The notes below the pieces were generated by a model. The model did no database searches. It was not told the DNA's origin and saw only the letters and a program-made list of their open reading frames with translations. A DNA stretch of 42,391 bases from Sulfolobaceae archaeon (GTDB lineage Archaea; Thermoproteota; Thermoprotei_A; Sulfolobales; Sulfolobaceae). A program made the translations under genes and the position numbers. The stretch is taken from contig JAPNVD010000033.1 in the NCBI GenBank assembly GCA_026627305.1, forward strand, positions 1 to 42,391. Reading direction: 5' to 3'. Shown here one piece after another: positions 36,106-42,255 of this stretch; within the stretch, counting starts at the first letter, position 1; every line of letters begins with the position of its first letter.

Positions 36106-36548
36106 AACCTCTTACAGGTTAACTTCTCCTGATTGATTAACTCTTGTAACTTGCTGACCGCTTGCTGTCCGAAAAATAGTTGTTTGATCTCATCTGGATT
36201 GCTTGCCTTCATCTTCACTAGCCAACCCCTTCCGTAAGGATCCTGGTTTATTATAACTGGGCTTTTCTCCACTTCCTGGTTAACTTCTATTATTTCACCT
36301 GTTACTGGTGCTGGAACTGGTCCAGCCCACTTACCGCTCTCCATAGTAGCCACTGGTCTCCCCTTCTCTACTTTAGTGCCCTTCTTCTTTAATCTAACCT
36401 TAACGATCTTTCCAGCCATTGTTTGGGCTAGATCTGTTATCCCAACGACTATCACATCTGTTCCCTCTAATTTAGCCCAAACAGTGTTTTTCCCTTCAAT
36501 ATAGTAATACAGATTTTCAGGTATCTCGCAATTGGAAATATTAGCCAT
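36102..36548 (-). CDS. GcvH/LbpA-like lipoyl-carrier protein
   Basis: The 148-residue protein has a lipoyl (H-protein) domain with the hairpin VATMESGKWAGPVPAPVTGE; the Lys of ESGKW is the attachment site. Ordinary H-proteins have ESVKA here. LbpA proteins of sulfur-oxidising sHdr systems are GcvH relatives, and this gene sits with its ligase and near DsrE3A and TusA genes, so an LbpA role carrying sulfur species is likely. A glycine cleavage role is the alternative, but no GcvP or GcvT gene is in the window. The ATG at 36548 is isolated from the next minus-strand gene (36600) by a 51-base gap. Confidence 0.82.
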   Translation of the reverse strand: MANISNCEIPENLYYYIEGKNTVWAKLEGTDVIVVGITDLAQTMAGKIVKVRLKKKGTKVEKGRPVATMESGKWAGPVPAPVTGEIIEVNQEVEKSPVIINQDPYGRGWLVKMKASNPDEIKQLFFGQQAVSKLQELINQEKLTCKRL

Positions 36549-36599
36549 GAAAATCCCTTTTTATCATTATGTTAATTAACTAAAAAAATTTTCCACTAT

Positions 36600-36725
36600 T
36601 TATGGTTTAGTTATATTTAGCGATTTGCACCTAGCTAAGCACTCTGAAACTGATGTGAACTTCCACTGGGATGACGGCTTTATACACTCTTCCACACATG
36701 GGTCACTTACCTGTGCCTGAACCAT
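36600..36725 (-). CDS. 41-residue twin-CX3C small protein, unrecognised
   Basis: Minus-strand ATG at 36725 opens a frame of 41 codons ending TAA at 36600. The protein starts MVQAQVSDPCVEECIKP and later has SECLARCKS. Cys10, Cys14, Cys29 and Cys33 form a CX3C-X14-CX3C pattern, like the twin CX3C helical hairpins of small eukaryotic Tim-type proteins, in which two disulfides link antiparallel helices. No homology is implied. The reading frame is below usual length cut-offs. AAAATATAAAG (about 36757-36767) sits 36 bases upstream, leaving a leader of about 10 bases. It lies between the lipoyl-carrier gene and an unknown divergent gene in a redox-rich region, so redox or metal binding is plausible. 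Confidence 0.55.
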   Translation of the reverse strand: MVQAQVSDPCVEECIKPSSQWKFTSVSECLARCKSLNITKP

Positions 36726-36756
36726 TTTTATCCATAAAGTTATGGGAAAAGTTTTT

Positions 36757-36767
36757 CTTTATATTTT
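36757..36767. promoter_or_regulatory. Shared TATA-like element for divergent genes
   Basis: The sequence CTTTATATTTT reads as a TATA box on both strands. On the plus strand it is about 24 bases before the TTG at 36785. On the minus strand it is about 36 bases before the ATG at 36725. One element could therefore serve both genes. Confidence 0.45.
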
Positions 36768-36784
36768 TTCCTCTTTAATATGTC

Positions 36785-37231
36785 TTGAAGGTCAAAGTGG
36801 GAAACCTAGAGCTTGAAGTTGAGGGAGAGGCTGAACTAGACGGTAAAGTCTATAAAATAGTTAGAGTGCCTAACGCCGATGAATTGAAAGGCTATCCACC
36901 ATCATGGGATTTCATCAAGTCAAGCATGTTAACTTACAGACCCTACTTTAGGGGTAAGGTGTTGGAAGTTAACGGTCAAATGATCCCGACAGTTGGCGAG
37001 TATATCCTAGATTTGGATGAGGAGATGTATGAGCTGTTAATGGATATATATTACACCTTCAAGGTAAATAAGCCGAGCATTGAAACTAATATAAGTACCG
37101 TGATTACAAGGCAAATCGATTTATTAGAGCAAAAGTTGGGGAAGACTTTTAGTGAAGTGGAAAAGACTTCTTTATATATAAGGTATGCTGTAGAAGTGGC
37201 AATACTAAAGGATATAGGTGTGATAAATTGA
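36785..37231 (+). CDS. Hypothetical protein, 148 residues
   Basis: I do not recognise a family. The protein has a beta-rich N-terminal half (KVKVGNLELEVEGEAELDG, then YRPYFRGKVLEVNGQMIP) and a helical C-terminal half (DEEMYELLMDIYYTF, ITRQIDLLEQKLGKTFSEVEK). No cysteines or membrane segments are present. The TTG at 36785 is preferred because the TATA-like element is about 24 bases upstream, fitting a leaderless start. Its stop overlaps the start of the OsmC gene, so the two are translationally coupled; that links it to the redox functions nearby. Confidence 0.7.
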   Translation: MKVKVGNLELEVEGEAELDGKVYKIVRVPNADELKGYPPSWDFIKSSMLTYRPYFRGKVLEVNGQMIPTVGEYILDLDEEMYELLMDIYYTFKVNKPSIETNISTVITRQIDLLEQKLGKTFSEVEKTSLYIRYAVEVAILKDIGVIN

Positions 37232-37644
37232 CCGTCATAACTTTTACAGTTGAGGGGAAGCTAGAGGGTGATGCAGTCATAACTTATATCAAAGATGACG
37301 TCATAAAGATAGGTCTTTTGGGCTCAGACAACCCAACTCCTGAAGAGGTGTTGTTGGCTAGTGCTTTATCCTGCTTAATGCTCACTGTTTATTATGTAGC
37401 TAAGGAGAAGAACGTCAAGATAGGAGACATTAACGGATACATTGAGGGTACTCTAGACCCTAAGGGCTTTGAGGGAGACCCCTCAGTTCCTCCAGGGATT
37501 TTAGAGGTTAAATATTATGTTGATGTACGGAGTGAAGACCCTAGGATAAAGGAGGTTTTAAGTGAAGCTGAGAGGAGATGCCCTCTAAAGGATACCCTTG
37601 TGAGGAGTGTAAAGGTTAGTGTTTTTTGGAATGTTAAAAGTTGA
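37228..37644 (+). CDS. OsmC/Ohr family peroxiredoxin-like protein
   Basis: The 138-residue protein matches the OsmC family: PTPEEVLLASALSCLMLTVYYVAKEKN with the first redox Cys (about 49) and ERRCPLKDTL with the second (about 118). These enzymes reduce organic peroxides with thiols, often via lipoylated proteins, which is notable with a lipoyl-carrier and lipoamide-dehydrogenase-like gene in this region. It starts at TTG 37228, overlapping the previous stop. A T-rich tract follows the stop and probably ends the transcript. Confidence 0.87.
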   Translation: MTVITFTVEGKLEGDAVITYIKDDVIKIGLLGSDNPTPEEVLLASALSCLMLTVYYVAKEKNVKIGDINGYIEGTLDPKGFEGDPSVPPGILEVKYYVDVRSEDPRIKEVLSEAERRCPLKDTLVRSVKVSVFWNVKS

Positions 37645-37659
37645 TTTTTTAAATTTTTT
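37645..37659 (+). terminator. T-rich terminator after the OsmC gene
   Basis: Two runs of six T separated by AAA follow directly after the stop. Archaeal RNA polymerase commonly terminates at such T tracts without a hairpin. Confidence 0.4.
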
Positions 37660-37682
37660 CTGTGTAATGATTTCTGATTATC

Positions 37683-38021
37683 ATGTCTGAGGAACTCATG
37701 AGACCAGAGGATAGAATTTATGTGGAGATGAGAAGTTATATATCACAACTAATTGACGGCTTAAACGATATCTTAGATAAATATAAGGACTTATTAACCT
37801 CGAAGAACGCATATATCCAGACATCTTACGTTGTAGGGATTTTGCAGACCTTTAGGTACACTCCAAGTGAGATAGTCAAGTATTACTGGAATAACCTAGC
37901 TTCGTTAATAGAGACACTGAAAGGGATAGATGGGTTAAAGGATAAACTAGAGGATGAGATCTTACCTGCCTATGATAAGCTCCAAGAACTGAAAAGTGAG
38001 CTTGATGTCTCTAGAAAATGA
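37683..38021 (+). CDS. Helical hypothetical protein, 112 residues
   Basis: No family recognised. The sequence is almost wholly helical in character, with a coiled-coil-like C-terminus (IDGLKDKLEDEILPAYDKL, then LQELKSELD). It has no Cys, signal peptide or membrane segment. The stop lies inside the next gene, which starts at ATG 38005, so the two overlap by 17 bases and should be cotranslated, possibly as a complex. Confidence 0.7.
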   Translation: MSEELMRPEDRIYVEMRSYISQLIDGLNDILDKYKDLLTSKNAYIQTSYVVGILQTFRYTPSEIVKYYWNNLASLIETLKGIDGLKDKLEDEILPAYDKLQELKSELDVSRK

Positions 38022-38355
38022 GGCAAAAAGGCTAGCAGCAGTACACGCTAGGTGGTTTAGGGATCCAGTTGAGGCCCTCTTCGGTAAAAGCAGAGAAGGT
38101 CCTGTAATGGTATTGTATAAGCGATTAAAGACTGCAAAGAATAAGGACGATATAAAGAACATCCTATCTAACTTTACAGGGCTTCAGATGAGCCAATATA
38201 CTCAAAACGACCTAAATAGGCTTATAACTGAGATCTTCAAGAGGATAGACAATATGAACGACGAAGACGCTGTTAGGTTCTCTTTAGAGGTCTTCAGGTA
38301 TCTTCAGATCTCACTCTTTACTAGGATAGATAACACGAATAAAGGGATTTTTTAA
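38005..38355 (+). CDS. Helical hypothetical protein, 116 residues
   Basis: No family recognised. ATG 38005 (MSLENEAKRLAAVHARW) is preferred over the upstream GTG at 37996. The protein is helical throughout (LNRLITEIFKRIDNMNDEDA and FSLEVFRYLQISLF), with no Cys or membrane segment. It overlaps the 112-residue helical protein gene by 17 bases. The region ahead of its stop is followed by a T-rich tract and then the convergent YHS-like small gene. Confidence 0.68.
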   Translation: MSLENEAKRLAAVHARWFRDPVEALFGKSREGPVMVLYKRLKTAKNKDDIKNILSNFTGLQMSQYTQNDLNRLITEIFKRIDNMNDEDAVRFSLEVFRYLQISLFTRIDNTNKGIF

Positions 38356-38360
38356 GCGTT

Positions 38361-38519
38361 TTACTGTTTACATTTGTAGACAAACCTTTCAGGTTCCCTT
38401 TGGAAGGCTATTTGGCAGATCTCCGTGTCAAAATAATAGGTTATTTCGTTATATGTGACCTTATATGGTGTGCACTCTGCTTCAAAAAGCCTGTTGCATA
38501 CAGGACAGACCACTTTCAT
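38361..38519 (-). CDS. 52-residue YHS/TRASH-like metal-binding small protein
   Basis: Minus-strand ATG at 38519 opens a 52-codon frame ending TAA at 38361. It reads MKVVCPVCNRLFEAEC, then YNEITYYFDTEICQIAFQRE and PERFVYKCK. The layout of paired Cys, a beta hairpin ending Y-Y-F, a Cys, then F-x-x-x-P-x-x-F is that of YHS/TRASH domains, which bind metals. In the usual YYFCSxxC motif the first Cys is Asp here, while Cys35 is kept. TAATAAATTTC about 28 bases upstream suggests a leaderless start. It is likely involved in metal or thiol handling; the function is inferred from the domain. Confidence 0.72.
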   Translation of the reverse strand: MKVVCPVCNRLFEAECTPYKVTYNEITYYFDTEICQIAFQREPERFVYKCKQ

Positions 38520-38828
38520 TGTATGTAGCTAGTGCTAGTTGAAATTTATTAATTTTTAATAAAAGAGGTTTGATTTGAATGATAAACCTGAATTATTAAT
38601 ATCGATAATTATCATTTATATATAATCATAGGAAAAAAATATAAACAGGAATTGAAAATTAAAAAGGGTTAAATTATTGCTTTTAAGCATAAGTGTGAAG
38701 TAGAGGTAATTAACTACTATCGTTAGAGGTTAAAGCCGTGATCTTATCCATATTTGAAATGAACGCTAGATATAATTTATTGTCAATAAAGATTGTTAAA
38801 TAAAAAATAAAAATTAAAAATCATTAAC
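38520..38828. other. Intergenic region
   Basis: AT-rich sequence carrying the promoter of the YHS-like gene at the left and the 3' flank of the DUF1641 gene at the right. Only very short open frames are seen, none worth calling. Confidence 0.5.
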
Positions 38829-39374
38829 TTAACTACTCCCCTGTTTCAATCCTTTACCCATTTCCTTCGCTAAGGTTAGCAAGAAACCTAATGCCAAAGC
38901 TATATCCTTGTCTCTTAAAGCTGTCAAAACAGACGTGTAACTTGCAGGCTTTACCTCACTAGTAGCAGTCTTAGCTACAGCACTGACTATAACGTTTAAC
39001 TTATCAACAATTTTTGGATCTGACAGAAGATCTAGAATATTATATAACTTCTCTAAAACACCGCTTTCCTGCATCTTCTGCAGTTTTTCGAGCAATGGCC
39101 ATAAGGCCTGAACAGTATTTAACTGATCCATACCGAAGTTCACTAAGGCTTGTACTAGGTCACCGTTTTCGATAAGATCTACTATAAAAACTAGTTCGTT
39201 TAAACCCTTAAGTAAAGTATCCAGCTGTCCTTTCCTATCTAGCTCATTTAATTTTTCCATTAGCTTTTCAATGGATGGTAAAGCATCTAAAATCTTAGCT
39301 AACGTCTTCAGGTTCTCAGGCTTAATTAGTGTATCTAACAACTGTTGTTCCACTTGTGATGCTTCCTCCGCCAT
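38829..39374 (-). CDS. DUF1641 family protein
   Basis: The 181-residue protein is helical with internal heptad-like repeats and the family pattern LNELDRKGQLDTLLKGLNEL, LVFIVDLIENGD, FGMDQLNTVQALWPLLEKL, and GLLEKL-like motifs. DUF1641 proteins often occur beside heterodisulfide-reductase-like or formate dehydrogenase genes, but their role is not known. Here it sits with sulfur-trafficking genes. GAGAGGTAAA just before the ATG is a good ribosome-binding site on a short leader, in contrast to the leaderless neighbours. Confidence 0.82.
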   Translation of the reverse strand: MAEEASQVEQQLLDTLIKPENLKTLAKILDALPSIEKLMEKLNELDRKGQLDTLLKGLNELVFIVDLIENGDLVQALVNFGMDQLNTVQALWPLLEKLQKMQESGVLEKLYNILDLLSDPKIVDKLNVIVSAVAKTATSEVKPASYTSVLTALRDKDIALALGFLLTLAKEMGKGLKQGSS

Positions 39375-39405
39375 TTTACCTCTCCCAATTACTTTTTATT
39401 GGAGT

Positions 39406-39417
39406 AATTTAAATATC
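39406..39417. promoter_or_regulatory. Shared TATA-like element for DUF1641 and PIN-like genes
   Basis: ATTTAAATAT reads in both directions. It is about 28 bases before the plus-strand ATG at 39439 and about 37 bases before the minus-strand ATG at 39374, matching a leaderless and a leadered start respectively. Confidence 0.4.
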
Positions 39418-39438
39418 TTCATCTAATAATTTATCACT

Positions 39439-39786
39439 ATGTCTGAAGTAATTTACGTGATCTCACCTAGCGCCTTCATAAAGATAAAGGAGATCACTGA
39501 AAAGTTGAAGAAGATTAACGCAATAGGATACATCTCAACCCTAGGGGTTTCACAGGCGTTGAAGGAGAAAGTGGATATCGACTACTCATTAGATAATGGG
39601 GTAAGGGTTAGGGCTTTTTCGCATAAGCCCTTCAAGATAGGTGATCTACCCCTCTATGAATCAGAGGCTATACTTTTAGCTAAAGAATTAGATGCGATAT
39701 TAATAGCTAACGATAAGAGGATAGAAGAAGAGGCGAGAAGGGAAAACGTGAAGGTTATAGATGTTAATAGCTTCCTAAACTCTTGA
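39439..39786 (+). CDS. PIN-domain-like protein, probably degenerate
   Basis: The 115-residue protein resembles PIN nucleases: a first strand VIYVISPSAFI, ESEAILLAKELDAILIANDKRI carrying the central Glu and Asp residues, and a short C-terminal strand. In PIN nucleases the first strand carries an Asp (xxDxSxxI), but here it reads SPSAFI, so the first metal ligand is missing and catalysis is doubtful. No antitoxin-like gene adjoins it. It may be a non-catalytic RNA-binding relative. Its last 23 bases overlap the convergent thioredoxin-fold gene. Confidence 0.7.
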   Translation: MSEVIYVISPSAFIKIKEITEKLKKINAIGYISTLGVSQALKEKVDIDYSLDNGVRVRAFSHKPFKIGDLPLYESEAILLAKELDAILIANDKRIEEEARRENVKVIDVNSFLNS

Positions 39787-40285
39787 GCAATAGGATTGGA
39801 GAGTAACCGCTCCCCTTAACCTTGACTTTTCCGTCAACTTCAATTATGGGCAATTCCTCAGGATCCCTTACCTTTTCGCCATCATCAATTACCTCAAGCT
39901 TAACTTGATCATTAATTATGGCTACTTGATAGAGCACATCTAATGCTGCAGAACATCTAGAGCATTCTGGTGTAACATGGACTCTTATAGTCCCCTTTAA
40001 TTTACTAGCTATCTCCCTTTCAGGACCGCTCAGGTGTACTAGATCGTTAGATATTCTAACCAAGGCATTCATAAAACTCCACAACTGGTAGCTAGAGGGA
40101 ATTCCGTAATATGTAAAATATAGCCTGTTGTTCTTAAGTACCTTTATGTAAGGTTTCTCACAACTCTCCTCAATTTCAACCTTAAGGTTTAACTTTTCAA
40201 ATATTTTGTCTGACTTGCATGTAACTACTTCAAGATTCGGTTTTATGTAGTTAGAATACTGTTTCAATAAGTAATCGTAACTCAT
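39764..40285 (-). CDS. Thioredoxin/glutaredoxin-fold protein with CSRC motif
   Basis: The C-terminal half (from about residue 95, RVHVTPECSRCSAALDVLYQ) is a thioredoxin-fold module with a CSRC redox pair, a cis-Pro-like LPIIEVDG loop and a terminal helix. The N-terminal half resembles a second, non-catalytic fold as in protein disulfide oxidoreductases, though I see no CxxC there. The start at MSYDYLL (40285) is preferred because AGAGGGAT precedes it; an upstream ATG at 40309 would add 8 residues. It lies 44 bases (or 20 from the upstream start) after the lipoamide-dehydrogenase-like gene on the same strand and is probably in its operon. Confidence 0.75.
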   Translation of the reverse strand: MSYDYLLKQYSNYIKPNLEVVTCKSDKIFEKLNLKVEIEESCEKPYIKVLKNNRLYFTYYGIPSSYQLWSFMNALVRISNDLVHLSGPEREIASKLKGTIRVHVTPECSRCSAALDVLYQVAIINDQVKLEVIDDGEKVRDPEELPIIEVDGKVKVKGSGYSPILLLKSLGSY

Positions 40286-40329
40286 ATCCCTCTTTCTTTT
40301 TATGTACATAATAATAATAAAAAATTAGT

Positions 40330-41661
40330 TTATTTAAAGACATCAGCATCTAAATTATTGAACCCTCTAGCTGCATTGATTATAGCATCGCTAATCGACG
40401 GATGGACTAATGGGACAAACGATAATTCTTCAACGTTGACCTTCATCTTCACTGCTAAGGTGATAGAATTTATCAGTTCTTCAGCGTTATAACCTACGAT
40501 CTCACCATAGACTAATCTATTATCTTCATTAATTCCTAACTTAACGTAACCATCCCTCATACCGTGGATAATAGCTCTAGTATTGGCGCTCAATGGAAAC
40601 TTGTAGAACTTCTTAGCCTTGTCTTCCCTTCCCACAACAGCTACTTGAGGGTCAGTATAAATCACTTGGGGCACATAGTCGTATTCAACCCCCACGTTTT
40701 TGCCCAATATATTTAGAGCTGCTATCAGGCCTTCTACTATGGCTATATGAGCGGTCTTCCTCACATAAGGCTTCTTTATAACATCACCAGCTGCGAAAAC
40801 TCTAGGATTTGTTGTCCTCAAGTTCTTATCAACAACTATTCCATCATCGTCATACTCCACTCCCAGTCTACACAATCCCCTAGGTATATTGGGCTTCCTA
40901 CCTGTTGCCAGGACTACTATATCCCCTTCGTAAGTCTCGTCCTCAGTCACCACTTTTCCTCCTGGCATTATCTCCTTAACCTTTCTGTTCTCGTAGATAT
41001 CTACACCATCGAAGTCTAGAGCGTCATAGATGTATTGTCTTGCATCATCGCTTATCTCTTTTAGTATCTTAGACCTCGTCAGAAGCTTCACGCTCGACCC
41101 AAGCCTAGCATATATTTGTGCTATCTCTACTCCAGCATAACCTCCACCAACAACTATCATGTCGCTAGGTGTATAGTTCAAGTTAACAGCCCTATCTTCA
41201 TCTATCGCATATTCATACCCTTTCACACCTTCAACATCAGGTGAGGAGCCTGTAGCGATTATTAGCCAATTAAACTCCACATCTTTATCTAAATCCGTTA
41301 ACCTCACTTCCCTTTCTGATTTTATTTCTGCGTTACTTAATACCGCTTCAGCTCCCGAATTCTCTATCAGTTTTCTTCCAGCCTCAGACAAGTAGTCAAC
41401 TATTTCATTCCTTTTATTAAATATAGAATTAGTGAGCTTTACGTTGATGTCAAGCCCATAATAGTTTCCGATATCTGGGAGCCTTGCGAACAAAAAAGAA
41501 GTATCATATAAAAAAATACTTGAGACACAACCGTTGTTTACGCAAGTCCCTCCAAACTTTTTCTTTTCTGCCACTAGAACCTTTAACCCTTTTCTAGCTA
41601 GTGTTATTGCTGCTATGTATCCAGCTGAACCTCCACCTATTACTACTACGTCATATTTCAT
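40330..41661 (-). CDS. Dihydrolipoamide dehydrogenase-like FAD disulfide oxidoreductase
   Basis: The 443-residue protein has VVVIGGGSAGYIAAI, redox pair GGTCVNNGCVSS (Cys43 and Cys48), a second Rossmann IVVGGGYAGVEIAQIYARLG and FAAGDV near 285. The C-terminal interface motif is VHPSISDAI, where most lipoamide dehydrogenases have HPTxSE, so the His partner is Asp rather than Glu. It is shorter than the usual 460-470 residues. It lies 6 bases after DsrE3A on the same strand and so is cotranscribed with it. Reoxidising a lipoylated sulfur carrier such as the protein at 36102 is a fitting role; a general disulfide reductase is the alternative. Confidence 0.87.
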   Translation of the reverse strand: MKYDVVVIGGGSAGYIAAITLARKGLKVLVAEKKKFGGTCVNNGCVSSIFLYDTSFLFARLPDIGNYYGLDINVKLTNSIFNKRNEIVDYLSEAGRKLIENSGAEAVLSNAEIKSEREVRLTDLDKDVEFNWLIIATGSSPDVEGVKGYEYAIDEDRAVNLNYTPSDMIVVGGGYAGVEIAQIYARLGSSVKLLTRSKILKEISDDARQYIYDALDFDGVDIYENRKVKEIMPGGKVVTEDETYEGDIVVLATGRKPNIPRGLCRLGVEYDDDGIVVDKNLRTTNPRVFAAGDVIKKPYVRKTAHIAIVEGLIAALNILGKNVGVEYDYVPQVIYTDPQVAVVGREDKAKKFYKFPLSANTRAIIHGMRDGYVKLGINEDNRLVYGEIVGYNAEELINSITLAVKMKVNVEELSFVPLVHPSISDAIINAARGFNNLDADVFK

Positions 41662-41667
41662 GTTTGG

Positions 41668-42093
41668 TCAGAAGAACAATGTTCTGTCAGCTTCTAAAGT
41701 TAAGTCTATGAGTGTTGATCCTCCTACTATCTCTACACCGTCAACAACGTCTTCTTCTTTCATATGGCACATATCCCTAAGGCTCTGTACGCATACATAC
41801 ATCTTTACGCCGTTCTCCTTAGCTAAATCGAAGAAGTGTATGAAGGGGTTCATGTAGTTAGGATTGTTCTTCATCTTAGCCCTTTCCTCTTCCTGCCACT
41901 TCTTGTCGAGAAGCTTTGGTCCCTTTATCATGAAGAAGACTGATGTCTCCATCTCCATTGACGCTGCAATAGAAGCCATGAAAAGTGGTGCATATGTTCT
42001 GTCTAGGTCTTCAGGACCATGGGTTACAACTATTAATATTTTCTTTTTCTGTTCAGACTCTCCACTCTCTGCCTGTTGTTGAGTTTGAGCCAT
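41668..42093 (-). CDS. dsrE3A: DsrE3A-like sulfur carrier protein
   Basis: From ATG 42093 the protein has 141 residues; GTGAT four bases upstream is a ribosome-binding site, so this start is preferred over GTG 42102. The DsrE fold is shown by [40 protein letters not shown] and the Cys motif [12 protein letters not shown] (Cys101 and Cys109). The two Cys are 8 apart, as in the characterised DsrE3A of Metallosphaera, which passes thiosulfonate groups with TusA. The divergent tusA gene 160 bases away supports this. It heads an operon with the lipoamide-dehydrogenase-like gene. Confidence 0.88.
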   Translation of the reverse strand: MAQTQQQAESGESEQKKKILIVVTHGPEDLDRTYAPLFMASIAASMEMETSVFFMIKGPKLLDKKWQEEERAKMKNNPNYMNPFIHFFDLAKENGVKMYVCVQSLRDMCHMKEEDVVDGVEIVGGSTLIDLTLEADRTLFF

Positions 42094-42102
42094 TTTAATC
42101 AC

Positions 42103-42255
42103 TAATATAACTTGTTAAAGTTCTTACTTAAATTTTTTATCAAGTTATTTCGCTATCTTCAATTTAACGAAAAATGTGATATATTTAAAAGTAATGATAT
42201 AAAGGAAAGTTTTTTAACTAGCTTTGCAGTAGATTTCCTTTAGGTGGTTTGTGTT
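42103..42255. promoter_or_regulatory. Divergent promoter region of dsrE3A and tusA
   Basis: On the minus strand AAAATTTAAG (about 42128-42138) is 40 bases before the ATG of dsrE3A. On the plus strand TTTTTTAACTAG (about 42209-42220) is about 42 bases before the tusA ATG. Both fit short leaders that carry the ribosome-binding sites, an exception to the leaderless pattern seen elsewhere in the window. Confidence 0.5.

Noticed and set aside
38520-38828. Small open frames in the gap before DUF1641
   Set aside because: The longest is about 21 codons, without a promoter or recognisable motif.
39439-39786. VapBC toxin-antitoxin module
   Set aside because: No antitoxin-like gene lies beside the PIN-like gene, and the first catalytic Asp is missing.
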